Shown piece after piece: positions 1-5,927 of a DNA stretch of 7,398 nt (positions are counted from its first letter, which is position 1; the number at the start of each line of letters is the position of its first letter). A program made the position numbers and the translations under genes. Origin of the DNA: an uncultured Lachnospiraceae bacterium (GTDB lineage: Bacteria; Bacillota; Clostridia; Lachnospirales; Lachnospiraceae); the NCBI GenBank assembly GCA_905236615.1, contig CAJORC010000298.1, positions 1 through 7,398 of the forward strand, given 5' to 3'. Under the pieces are notes generated by a model. It made no database searches. It was not told where the DNA came from and saw nothing but the letters and a program-made list of their open reading frames with translations.

Positions 1-295
1 CGCTCACAATGGCTGTCGCAACGCCACTGATATTTCCGGTTCCCACTGTATTGGCAAGGGCGGTACATGCGGCCTGAAATCCAGTGATCGTACCCTCGCC
101 TTCCCCTTTGGAACGCATATTGCCAAAGGTATTTTTGAAATTAAAAATTATTTTTCTCTGATAACGAAAACCAAATCTTACAGATAAAAAGATTCCCGTA
201 AAAAGAACAACCACCGTCATAGGGGTTCCCCACAGAGCATCATCCGGCCAGAATAAAAAGTCCCCTATCTTTGTTCCTATCTCGTTCATATTCAT
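1..295 (-). CDS. AGCS-family sodium:alanine/glycine symporter, N-terminal fragment
   Basis: Only the first 98 codons are in the window; the gene continues past the left edge. I translated it by hand from the ATG at 295. Members of this family (TC 2.A.25, AlsT/DagA/AgcS) are inner-membrane secondary transporters that take up alanine or glycine with Na+. The fragment shows a short N-terminus with the motif LWGTP, a first hydrophobic segment at about residues 26-40 (TVVVLFTGIFLSV), then a hydrophilic stretch and the family-typical block around residues 73-96 containing TALANTVGTGNISGVATAI, a close match to the conserved ALAGTVGTGNIAGVATAI-type segment. An AGGAAAGG element lies 4 nt before ATG 295 and 10 nt before a second in-frame ATG at 289, so either may be the start. 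It follows ybaK by 85 nt in the same direction, so it may be read from the upstream operon or from its own promoter. D- and L-alanine/glycine uptake would fit the amino-acid theme, but the substrate is not determinable here. Confidence 0.88.
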   Translation of the reverse strand, partial: MNMNEIGTKIGDFLFWPDDALWGTPMTVVVLFTGIFLSVRFGFRYQRKIIFNFKNTFGNMRSKGEGEGTITGFQAACTALANTVGTGNISGVATAIVS

Positions 296-325
296 TAAAC
301 CTTTCCTGCTATTATTCCCCCCTGC

Positions 326-341
326 TGCCGGATACCCGGCA
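326..341. repeat. Short perfect stem-loop in the leader of the symporter gene
   Basis: TGCCGG and CCGGCA form a perfect 6-bp GC-rich inverted repeat around a 4-nt loop (ATAC). It lies between the ybaK stop and the symporter start. On the transcribed (minus) strand it is followed by a G-run and not by a T-tract, so it does not look like a Rho-independent terminator for ybaK. It could be a processing or stability hairpin, or part of a 5' leader about 30 nt upstream of the symporter ATG. No recognisable riboswitch surrounds it. Confidence 0.5.
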
Positions 342-380
342 TTCAACCTTTTCCGTTATAATCCATTTATACAGTTTTTA

Positions 381-860
381 TTAATTCTTTTCTTCCCAAC
401 CCTTGCAGATATCACACCAGCCCTCTGCTCCGGAGATCTTTTCCAGCTCCGTTGGTGTTATCTTTACTGATGTAAATTCATTACCTCCTGCCGGATGAAC
501 ATATTCAAAACGCTTCATTGAGATATCAAGCCAAATGGGAATATTTTCATTTACAGCGAAAGGACATACTCCTCCGGGCTGGAAGCCTATCAGATCTTCA
601 ACCTCGTCTCTTGGAACCATGTGAGGCTTTGTATGGAACTGTGCCTTGAACTTTGAACTGTTTACTCTTCCGTCACCGGCCATTACTACAACCATCGGTT
701 TCTCATCAACCAAAAAAGAAAGAGTCTTTGCTATTTCAGGTTCTGTACAGCCAAGCTGAATTGCTGCATGCTCAACCGTATCAATAGTTTCTTCATGCTC
801 TGTAAGCCTGTCTCCAAGATCATTTCTTGTAAGAAAATCTTTTACTTTTTCATTTATCAT
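381..860 (-). CDS. ybaK: YbaK/EbsC-family aminoacyl-tRNA deacylase (Cys-tRNA(Pro)-deacylase-like)
   Basis: This 159-residue protein has the length of a single-domain YbaK/ProX (INS-superfamily) trans-editing protein. Such cytoplasmic proteins hydrolyse mischarged tRNAs, classically Cys-tRNA(Pro) in the YbaK branch. Visible family features are the helix with VEHAA-x-LG and IAKTL, where Lys45 matches the conserved editing-site lysine, the strand KPMVVVMAGDGRVN, the glycine-rich GFQPGGVCPFA at about 92-102, and HPAGGNEFTSVKITPTEL at about 122-139. The C-terminus carries Cys149-x-x-Cys152 (WCDIC). I chose ATG 860 because AAGGAG sits 9 nt upstream; longer in-frame starts at 917 (TTG) or 905 lack a ribosome binding site and would add a basic tail absent from the family. 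It begins 53 nt after the racemase-like gene, so it is probably co-transcribed. Which mischarged tRNA it clears cannot be read; the surrounding genes for unusual amino acid metabolism make editing of a non-canonical or D-residue an attractive but untested idea. Confidence 0.88.
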   Translation of the reverse strand: MINEKVKDFLTRNDLGDRLTEHEETIDTVEHAAIQLGCTEPEIAKTLSFLVDEKPMVVVMAGDGRVNSSKFKAQFHTKPHMVPRDEVEDLIGFQPGGVCPFAVNENIPIWLDISMKRFEYVHPAGGNEFTSVKITPTELEKISGAEGWCDICKGWEEKN

Positions 861-913
861 CTCGAAACTCTCCTTCTGTTTTCTTCCCGCCGGTCTGATA
901 ATCATTATTATGA

Positions 914-1675
914 TCAAAAATATCCATAGTATGTCTTCTGAACTACACTATGATATAGCAGATCTATCATGGTATTAAAATCAAATACCGGAAGTCCTGT
1001 TGCAGCCTGAATCGCTTTTGCATAAGGAGGCAGATCGCTGCATTCCAATAGTATGGCTCCTATCGATCTGTCAGACTCTGTAAGTTCCTTTGCCATTCGG
1101 CTGAGATCTTCAGTTAATCTCCTGTTATCAAAGGAACAGCTGCCATATCTTATTCCGGCAAAGCTTTCCATACTTCCAACATCAACCAATACCAGCCTGT
1201 CCATATCCGATCCGACTTTCTTCAATAACTCGTCATTTATATTATCCTTACTGGCTGCAAAAACAGCAATATTTTTTTTCGAAGAAATCGCTGTCTTGAT
1301 AAGAGGCAATTGACAGAGACTTGACAGGAAAACCGGGACGTTTACAGCTTCCCTGACGTCATCCTGAAAATGTGCGAAATATCCGCAGGCTCCAACTATT
1401 GCCCTGACTCCCTGTTTTTCAAGATACAACGCAGCTTCTATTATCTGGTCCTTTATATCAGTATTTCCTTCAAACAGTTCCTCAATTTCAAAATCAACTT
1501 CTCTGTATAAAACGGGAAAAGGATATGTTGTAGCATTGGCAACATTCCCCGGAAGTTTCGGATAGACAAGATTATCAGCTATGATGCCTATTGCAAATCC
1601 TGCTGTAAAATGTGCTGTAGTTTCATGAAAAGCAAGCAGATCTTCTTTGTTTTCCAAAACAGTTTTCCAACTCAT
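914..1675 (-). CDS. Aspartate/glutamate/hydantoin racemase superfamily protein
   Basis: A 253-residue soluble protein of the cofactor-independent two-cysteine fold (Asp/Glu/hydantoin racemase, maleate isomerase, arylmalonate decarboxylase). Near the N-terminus it has GIIADNLVYPKLPGNVANAT, resembling the 'IPGdvgN-T-fPV' block that marks a poorly characterised subgroup of the family. The first cysteine is Cys97 in IVGACGYF and the second is Cys212 in ILLECSDLPPYA. With both present, proton abstraction from either face, i.e. racemisation or epimerisation, is plausible; decarboxylases of the fold usually keep one. ATG 1675 is supported by AAGGA 6 nt upstream. It starts 22 nt after metI, consistent with co-transcription with the ABC transporter. 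The substrate is unknown: 'aspartate racemase' would be over-annotation. Given the context I infer that it may convert the amino acid imported or released by the neighbouring enzymes between D and L forms. No truncation or frameshift is seen. Confidence 0.82.
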   Translation of the reverse strand: MSWKTVLENKEDLLAFHETTAHFTAGFAIGIIADNLVYPKLPGNVANATTYPFPVLYREVDFEIEELFEGNTDIKDQIIEAALYLEKQGVRAIVGACGYFAHFQDDVREAVNVPVFLSSLCQLPLIKTAISSKKNIAVFAASKDNINDELLKKVGSDMDRLVLVDVGSMESFAGIRYGSCSFDNRRLTEDLSRMAKELTESDRSIGAILLECSDLPPYAKAIQAATGLPVFDFNTMIDLLYHSVVQKTYYGYF

Positions 1676-1697
1676 AACTCTTCCTTCTTTAGAAAAA

Positions 1698-2357
1698 TCA
1701 TCTTATACGTTTATCAAGTTTATTTACCAGATGAATTCCGGCCTCCTGAAATACCTGAACTATTATCACGAGGATTGCAACAGTTACAAGCATTACATCT
1801 GTCTTATAGCGATAGTATCCATAATTTACCGCTATAGCGCCAAGTCCTCCGCCGCCTACAAAACCTGCCATTGCCGAATAACCGAGTATTGTTGCAAATG
1901 CGATCACTCCACCCACTAAAAGTGAAGGTTTAGCCTCAACAAGAAGTACCTTGTAAATGATCTGCCATGTTGATGAACCCATTGCTTTTGCTGCCTCTAT
2001 AACTCCGGAATCAACCTCTTTTAAAGATGACTCCACCATTCTTGCAACAAAAGGTGCAGCTGCAACAACAAGAGGAACAATTGTCGCATTTGAACCGATT
2101 GTTGTTCCTACTATAAGTCTTGTAAACGGAAGGATTGCAACAAGAAGGATCAGAAAAGGTATAGAACGGATAACATTTGTTATGAATCCAACCGTGATAT
2201 TTACGAACCTGTTGGGTTTAATTCCGTTAGGGCTTGTGATATTCAGTATCACACCGATCGGAATCCCCAAAAGATACGCAAATAAGGTTGAAGCAATAAC
2301 CATATAGAAGGTTTCAACTATTCCTTTTTCTATAATGTTTATTATCTGAAGATTCAT
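1698..2357 (-). CDS. metI: MetI-like ABC transporter permease
   Basis: A 219-residue integral membrane protein, almost the same length as E. coli MetI (217). It is the pore subunit, acting as a dimer with two MetN ATPases and fed by the lipoprotein MetQ. Hydrophobic segments lie at about residues 13-38, 54-78, 91-107, 148-170 and 187-206, giving the five-helix plan of the family. The cytoplasmic coupling loop is clear at residues 121-140, starting EAAKAMGSSTWQI, the EAA motif that docks on the ATPase. The glycine-rich GFVGGGGLGAIA at about 165-176 is also typical of the MetI branch. Its Shine-Dalgarno sequence (AGGAGG) is formed by the last two arginine codons of metN; the ATG lies 7 nt beyond the metN stop, so the two genes are probably translationally coupled. 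MetI proteins are not restricted to methionine: relatives import D-methionine, other amino acids and small peptides, so the symbol names the family and not the substrate. Confidence 0.93.
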   Translation of the reverse strand: MNLQIINIIEKGIVETFYMVIASTLFAYLLGIPIGVILNITSPNGIKPNRFVNITVGFITNVIRSIPFLILLVAILPFTRLIVGTTIGSNATIVPLVVAAAPFVARMVESSLKEVDSGVIEAAKAMGSSTWQIIYKVLLVEAKPSLLVGGVIAFATILGYSAMAGFVGGGGLGAIAVNYGYYRYKTDVMLVTVAILVIIVQVFQEAGIHLVNKLDKRIR

Positions 2358-2364
2358 TTTCAGG

Positions 2365-3384
2365 CTACCTCCTCTTTCTTATTCTCTTCTTTTTTTTAGG
2401 ATTTATCTCTTCATATCCTATCTTCTTTTCTTCGAGATAGTTCTTTATGATGCGTACACTTTCCTCATCAGGACGCTCAATCCAAAGCTGCCCGTATGCA
2501 CTTCCTCCAATATCTTCTGTATTTGCCCCGAGAATATTAAGTTTGACATTTGTCTTAAGTATAAGATCCGCAAATATCGGTGCTGAAGATGATATTCCGT
2601 CGAACACTATTCGTATCGAGGCTTTGGTCGGCTCAGCATGGCTCTTTTCTTCATCTGCTGAAACAAGCCTTCTGCTGGTTTCAGATTTAGGATTTAGGAA
2701 CACATTTTTCACATAATCAACTTCTTCAACCACACCCCTGTTCATGATCGCAACACGGTCACATATCTGTTCCACCACTCTCATCTCATGTGTGATCACA
2801 ACAATAGTTACACCCAGTTCCTTATTGATCTTCTTTATCAATGAAAGAACACCTTTTGTCGTAATAGGATCAAGTGCACTTGTTGCCTCATCACACAAAA
2901 GGACTTCCGGCTTAGTGGCAAGTGCTCTGGCTATCGCCACCCTCTGCTTCTGTCCTCCGGAGAGCTGTGAAGGATATGCTTTCTCTTTATCAGCAAGATC
3001 AACTACCTTAAGCAGTTCTCTAGCTCTTTCTTTTGCGGCTTTTCTGCTTACTCCCTCAAGTTCCAGAGGATAGCATATATTTCCGATAACGGTTCTCTGT
3101 TCAAGAAGATTAAACTGCTGAAATATCATCCCTATTTTTCTTCGATATGCCCTCAGCTCTTTATTAGATGCTTTGAGCAGATCATTTCCGTCAAAATACA
3201 CCGAACCTGAAGTCGGAATTTCCAGAAGATTCATGCATCTCACCAATGTCGATTTACCGGCTCCCGAAAATCCTATTATCCCGAATATTTCACCCTTATT
3301 AATATTCAGACTGACATTATCTACTGCTGTAACAGTATTTTCCTTTACCTTAAAGGTCTTTGTCACTTTTTCCAGTTTTATCAT
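2365..3384 (-). CDS. metN: MetN-like ABC transporter ATPase with C-terminal NIL domain
   Basis: A 339-residue ATPase, close to E. coli MetN (343), powering amino acid import with MetI and MetQ at the inner face of the membrane. All motor motifs are intact: Walker A GFSGAGKS at 38-45, Q-loop FQQFNLL at 88-94, ABC signature LSGGQKQR at 141-148, Walker B VLLCDE at 161-166 and the switch histidine His199 in ITHEM. Residues about 255-328 form a NIL domain (ILGANTEDIGGSAYGQLWIE is recognisable), which in MetN binds methionine and inhibits transport; a similar feedback is expected here, though the ligand may differ. The last ten residues are strongly basic (KKKKRIRKRR). I prefer ATG 3384 because GGAG sits 8 nt upstream; ATG 3390 would leave only 2 nt. 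That ribosome binding site overlaps the aminotransferase stop (TAGGAG), so the genes are tightly coupled. Being separated from metQ by two enzyme genes is unusual for this transporter. Confidence 0.95.
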   Translation of the reverse strand: MIKLEKVTKTFKVKENTVTAVDNVSLNINKGEIFGIIGFSGAGKSTLVRCMNLLEIPTSGSVYFDGNDLLKASNKELRAYRRKIGMIFQQFNLLEQRTVIGNICYPLELEGVSRKAAKERARELLKVVDLADKEKAYPSQLSGGQKQRVAIARALATKPEVLLCDEATSALDPITTKGVLSLIKKINKELGVTIVVITHEMRVVEQICDRVAIMNRGVVEEVDYVKNVFLNPKSETSRRLVSADEEKSHAEPTKASIRIVFDGISSSAPIFADLILKTNVKLNILGANTEDIGGSAYGQLWIERPDEESVRIIKNYLEEKKIGYEEINPKKKKRIRKRR

Positions 3385-3395
3385 GATCATCACTC

Positions 3396-4565
3396 CTATT
3401 TACGTTTTGCAGCCTTTTTCGGAAGATCTGCCAGTCTGTCCAGTGCCGCATACAAAGTATCATCATTTTTTGCGAAATGAAATCTGACATAGTTTTGTAT
3501 ATTCTCCCTGAAGAAACTCGAGCCCGGAACTCCTGCAACTCCTATATGCTCCGCCATCCATTCACAAAACTCATTGTCATCTTCCACAGCATATTCCCCA
3601 ATATCAACCATTACATAATATGCCCCCTGGGGTTCTGTGAACTTAAGCCCTATATTCCTCAGACCGCCGACAAAAATATTTTTCATATGGGTATAGTGTT
3701 TTCTCAATCCATCATAATAACTGTCATCAAACTTAAGTCCTACAGTGGCAGCCTCCATGAGTGGTGCAGCCGCTCCAACCGTCAGGAAATCATGCACCTT
3801 TTTAACACGGTCTATGACAGCTTCATTTGCAATAACATATCCCAGTCTCCATCCGGTTATGGAATATGTCTTCGAAAGCGAATTACAGATTATGGTTCTG
3901 TCTCTCATGCCCGGAAGCGTGGACATGTAAGTATGTTTGTACGGTTCATATATGATATGTTCATATACCTCATCAGTTATAACAAAAGCATCATATTTTT
4001 TTGCAAGTTCCGCTATATATGCAAGTTCGTTATATGTAAAAACTTTTCCGCTGGGATTTGAAGGATTGCAGACTATTATAGCTTTTGCTTCCTCTTTAAA
4101 TGCATTTTCGACTTCTTCAAAATTAAAATTAAACTCAGGAGGATTCAGCGAAATATATATAGGTTCCGCGCCTGAAAGTATAGCATCGGCTCCGTAATTT
4201 TCATAAAAGGGTGAAAAAACTATCACCTTATCACCGGGATTTATAACCGACATCATGGCAGCCATCATAGCTTCTGTACTTCCACAGGTAACAACTATCT
4301 CCTTATCAGGATCGACATTTTGTCCCGAAAAATGCCTGTGTTTTTCCGCCAATGCCTCCCTGAAATTCTGTGCTCCCCAGGTCAGCGCATACTGGTGCGG
4401 TCCTGACCTTGCGACCTCTGCCAGACGATCTGTTATCTCTATAGGAGGCTCAAAATCCGGAAATCCCTGTGAGAGATTTATCGCACCATATTTATTTGCT
4501 ATACGTGTCATTCTCCGGATCACAGAATCGGTGAAATTCTCCGTACGCCTGCTCAACTCAGCCAT
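3396..4565 (-). CDS. Class I/II PLP-dependent aminotransferase
   Basis: A 389-residue cytosolic fold-type I aminotransferase, full length for the AAT-I gamma-like group (aromatic, methionine, kynurenine and aspartate aminotransferases). Seen directly: INLSQGFPDFEPP at 29-41, GSTEAM near 95-100 (phosphate-binding region), VCNPSNPSGKVF at 165-176 with Asn170, ITDEVYEH at 196-203 with Asp198 and Tyr201, the PLP Schiff-base lysine Lys232 in SLSKTYSITGWRLGY with Arg240, and the substrate carboxylate arginine Arg361 in VRFHFA. It should therefore be catalytically competent. SQGFPDF plus TGWRLGY recalls the kynurenine/methionine (YbdL-type) branch, but substrate choice cannot be fixed from sequence. 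ATG 4565 has GGAGG 7 nt upstream; a TTG-initiated extension to 4598 lacks one. It lies between an opine dehydrogenase homologue and metN, so it probably interconverts the 2-keto acid and amino acid that the dehydrogenase handles. A C-S lyase activity, known in some relatives, cannot be excluded. Confidence 0.93.
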   Translation of the reverse strand: MAELSRRTENFTDSVIRRMTRIANKYGAINLSQGFPDFEPPIEITDRLAEVARSGPHQYALTWGAQNFREALAEKHRHFSGQNVDPDKEIVVTCGSTEAMMAAMMSVINPGDKVIVFSPFYENYGADAILSGAEPIYISLNPPEFNFNFEEVENAFKEEAKAIIVCNPSNPSGKVFTYNELAYIAELAKKYDAFVITDEVYEHIIYEPYKHTYMSTLPGMRDRTIICNSLSKTYSITGWRLGYVIANEAVIDRVKKVHDFLTVGAAAPLMEAATVGLKFDDSYYDGLRKHYTHMKNIFVGGLRNIGLKFTEPQGAYYVMVDIGEYAVEDDNEFCEWMAEHIGVAGVPGSSFFRENIQNYVRFHFAKNDDTLYAALDRLADLPKKAAKRK

Positions 4566-4682
4566 GTTAATACCTCCTAAGCACAGGTTATTATCCAACT
4601 AAAAAAGCCCTAAAAATCTAACAGCCTGAGGAACTGCCTAAAGATTTTATCAACATTCCCCAAGCTGCTATTTTTCTAATTT
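4566..4682 (-). promoter_or_regulatory. 117-nt gap between dehydrogenase and aminotransferase genes; repeated TTTAGG elements, possible internal signal
   Basis: This is by far the longest gap inside the operon. On the transcribed strand it holds two related elements, ATCTTTAGG (plus 4637-4645) and ATTTTTAGG (plus 4609-4617), starting 28 bp apart. A T-run of six follows GGGC just after the second element, but I find no inverted repeat before it, so it is not a convincing terminator. A GATAAT sequence near 4592-4597 could be a -10 box, but no good -35 box is present 16-18 nt upstream. The proximal 15 nt contain the GGAGG site of the aminotransferase gene. I regard it as a possible internal promoter or partial attenuation point, with no proof of either. 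Confidence 0.3.
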
Positions 4683-5909
4683 CTATTCAACAAAATTGCC
4701 ATTATTAAGATAATCAAGAAGTTCTTCCTTTGAGAGATGCCCTATTCCAAGGTCTTCAAGTTTAATTCCGGTCTTGTAGAAATCCTTACCTGTCATTACC
4801 GATCCAAGCGTGATCATGGAATCTATAACCGGCGTTTCAACACCAAACTTCTTTCCAAGCTCGTGATATAAGTGACATCCAACAGGTACATCCTCAGTCA
4901 CGTATCTGTCCTGAATAGAGAACGGTCCGGTACGATAGCCTGTTTCCCATTGTTCATCAAACGGCACTATGCAGTCATCCCCCATATATTCAGGTCCCAG
5001 AATACTTGTCCTTGACAAGAAATTTTTCTTCGGATACTTTGCAATTCCTACACCAATAGCCTCTGCCAGTTTTACTTCTTCAAGGAAGAATGCATACTGT
5101 ACTTCTGCTATTGATTCGCAATATGCATGGCTGTATATGGAATAAGTATACTTATCATTTCCACCATATATCCTGCCCCAGTTTTCCATAACTCCGACTC
5201 CAAGGATCGTTCCCGGACAATGGAGTACAGGATTTACATTGCTGAATCCAATATCAAGAACTGTATTTCCCCCGACAGGGCCATCCCCCTCAGTTATGGA
5301 ATCAAAACATCCAAGATATTTTGTACTGTTTAGGAACTCCTCCTGATCCGTAGTTGGAAGTGACGCTCCCCTAAGAGTCTTGGCTCTGTAAACCAGCCAC
5401 ATATCCGAAGTCTGAACTCCGCCTTCTTTCTCAACACGCGTTCCGTAAGGTGCACTTGACCATCCGCCAATGATCACTTTCTTAGTGCTTCCGGCTTCCC
5501 TGAGTTTTTTCCTCAGTTTCAATGAACCATAGTTATCAGGAATTATATGGATGATCTGGCCATCTTCGAGCACAGGTACCAGCTTCTCAAAAAATACATC
5601 ATGCGCCACAGATGGGATGGCGACGATTATAAGTTTTGCACCTTTGACTGCCTCCGAAATGTCCGAGGTCAGAAGGTTGATAAAAGCCTTCCCTGTCCTC
5701 TTAAACCCATACTGGTTTTTCTGTATTCCGCCAAGAGTAATACCGGTCTTTGCAACATTTTTAAGGTTCTTTTCAAAATATTCCGGGAGTTCAAACAATC
5801 TTACATCTTTATTCCCACCCAGAACACAATCTGCAGCACATGTTTTTCCTACAGCACCTGCGCCGAGAACTGCAACAGCTGATTCTTTTGAAAGATTTTC
5901 CGTAAACAT
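4683..5909 (-). CDS. Octopine/nopaline (opine) dehydrogenase-family NAD(P)-dependent enzyme
   Basis: A 408-residue protein with the two-domain plan of opine dehydrogenases: an N-terminal Rossmann domain and a C-terminal all-helical domain. Members join an amino acid's amino group to a 2-keto acid with NAD(P)H, or run in reverse. Visible features are the dinucleotide motif VAVLGAGAVG with Gly16, Gly18 and Gly21, the strand LIIVAIPSVAH at 93-103, the conserved SAPYGTR at 152-158, NVNPVLHCPG with His230 at the position expected for the catalytic histidine, the helical-domain segment beginning at MENWGRIYGG, and DRYVTEDVP with Asp340, which I match to the family's conserved RYxTEDVP segment. It is longer than N-(carboxyethyl)norvaline dehydrogenase (about 360) and close to scallop octopine dehydrogenase (399). 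ATG 5909 is preferred over TTG 5924 because GGAGG lies 5 nt before it. It follows metQ by 18 nt. No nicotianamine-synthase-like partner is in the window, so this is not a standard staphylopine-type metallophore locus. Substrates are unknown. Confidence 0.87.
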   Translation of the reverse strand: MFTENLSKESAVAVLGAGAVGKTCAADCVLGGNKDVRLFELPEYFEKNLKNVAKTGITLGGIQKNQYGFKRTGKAFINLLTSDISEAVKGAKLIIVAIPSVAHDVFFEKLVPVLEDGQIIHIIPDNYGSLKLRKKLREAGSTKKVIIGGWSSAPYGTRVEKEGGVQTSDMWLVYRAKTLRGASLPTTDQEEFLNSTKYLGCFDSITEGDGPVGGNTVLDIGFSNVNPVLHCPGTILGVGVMENWGRIYGGNDKYTYSIYSHAYCESIAEVQYAFFLEEVKLAEAIGVGIAKYPKKNFLSRTSILGPEYMGDDCIVPFDEQWETGYRTGPFSIQDRYVTEDVPVGCHLYHELGKKFGVETPVIDSMITLGSVMTGKDFYKTGIKLEDLGIGHLSKEELLDYLNNGNFVE

Positions 5910-5927
5910 ATCTGCCTCCAACAATAT

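Noticed and set aside
1957..2307. Plus-strand open frame opposite metI
   Set aside because: The opposite strand encodes an unmistakable permease with an EAA loop; the frame is a by-product of its codon bias.
3477..4061. 194-codon open frame on the plus strand
   Set aside because: It lies wholly inside the clearly conserved aminotransferase gene on the other strand, has no ribosome binding site or recognisable domain, and its composition (Ile/Cys/Ser/Tyr-rich) is that of an antisense shadow.
4600..4645. Possible Rho-independent terminator (GGGC followed by six T on the transcribed strand)
   Set aside because: No complementary upstream arm for the GGGC could be found, so no hairpin forms directly before the T-run.
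4683..5909. Staphylopine/pseudopaline-type metallophore synthesis locus
   Set aside because: There is an opine dehydrogenase homologue and a racemase-fold protein, but no nicotianamine-synthase-like gene, no TonB/exporter gene, and the importer is Met-type; the racemase belongs to a different superfamily from CntK.
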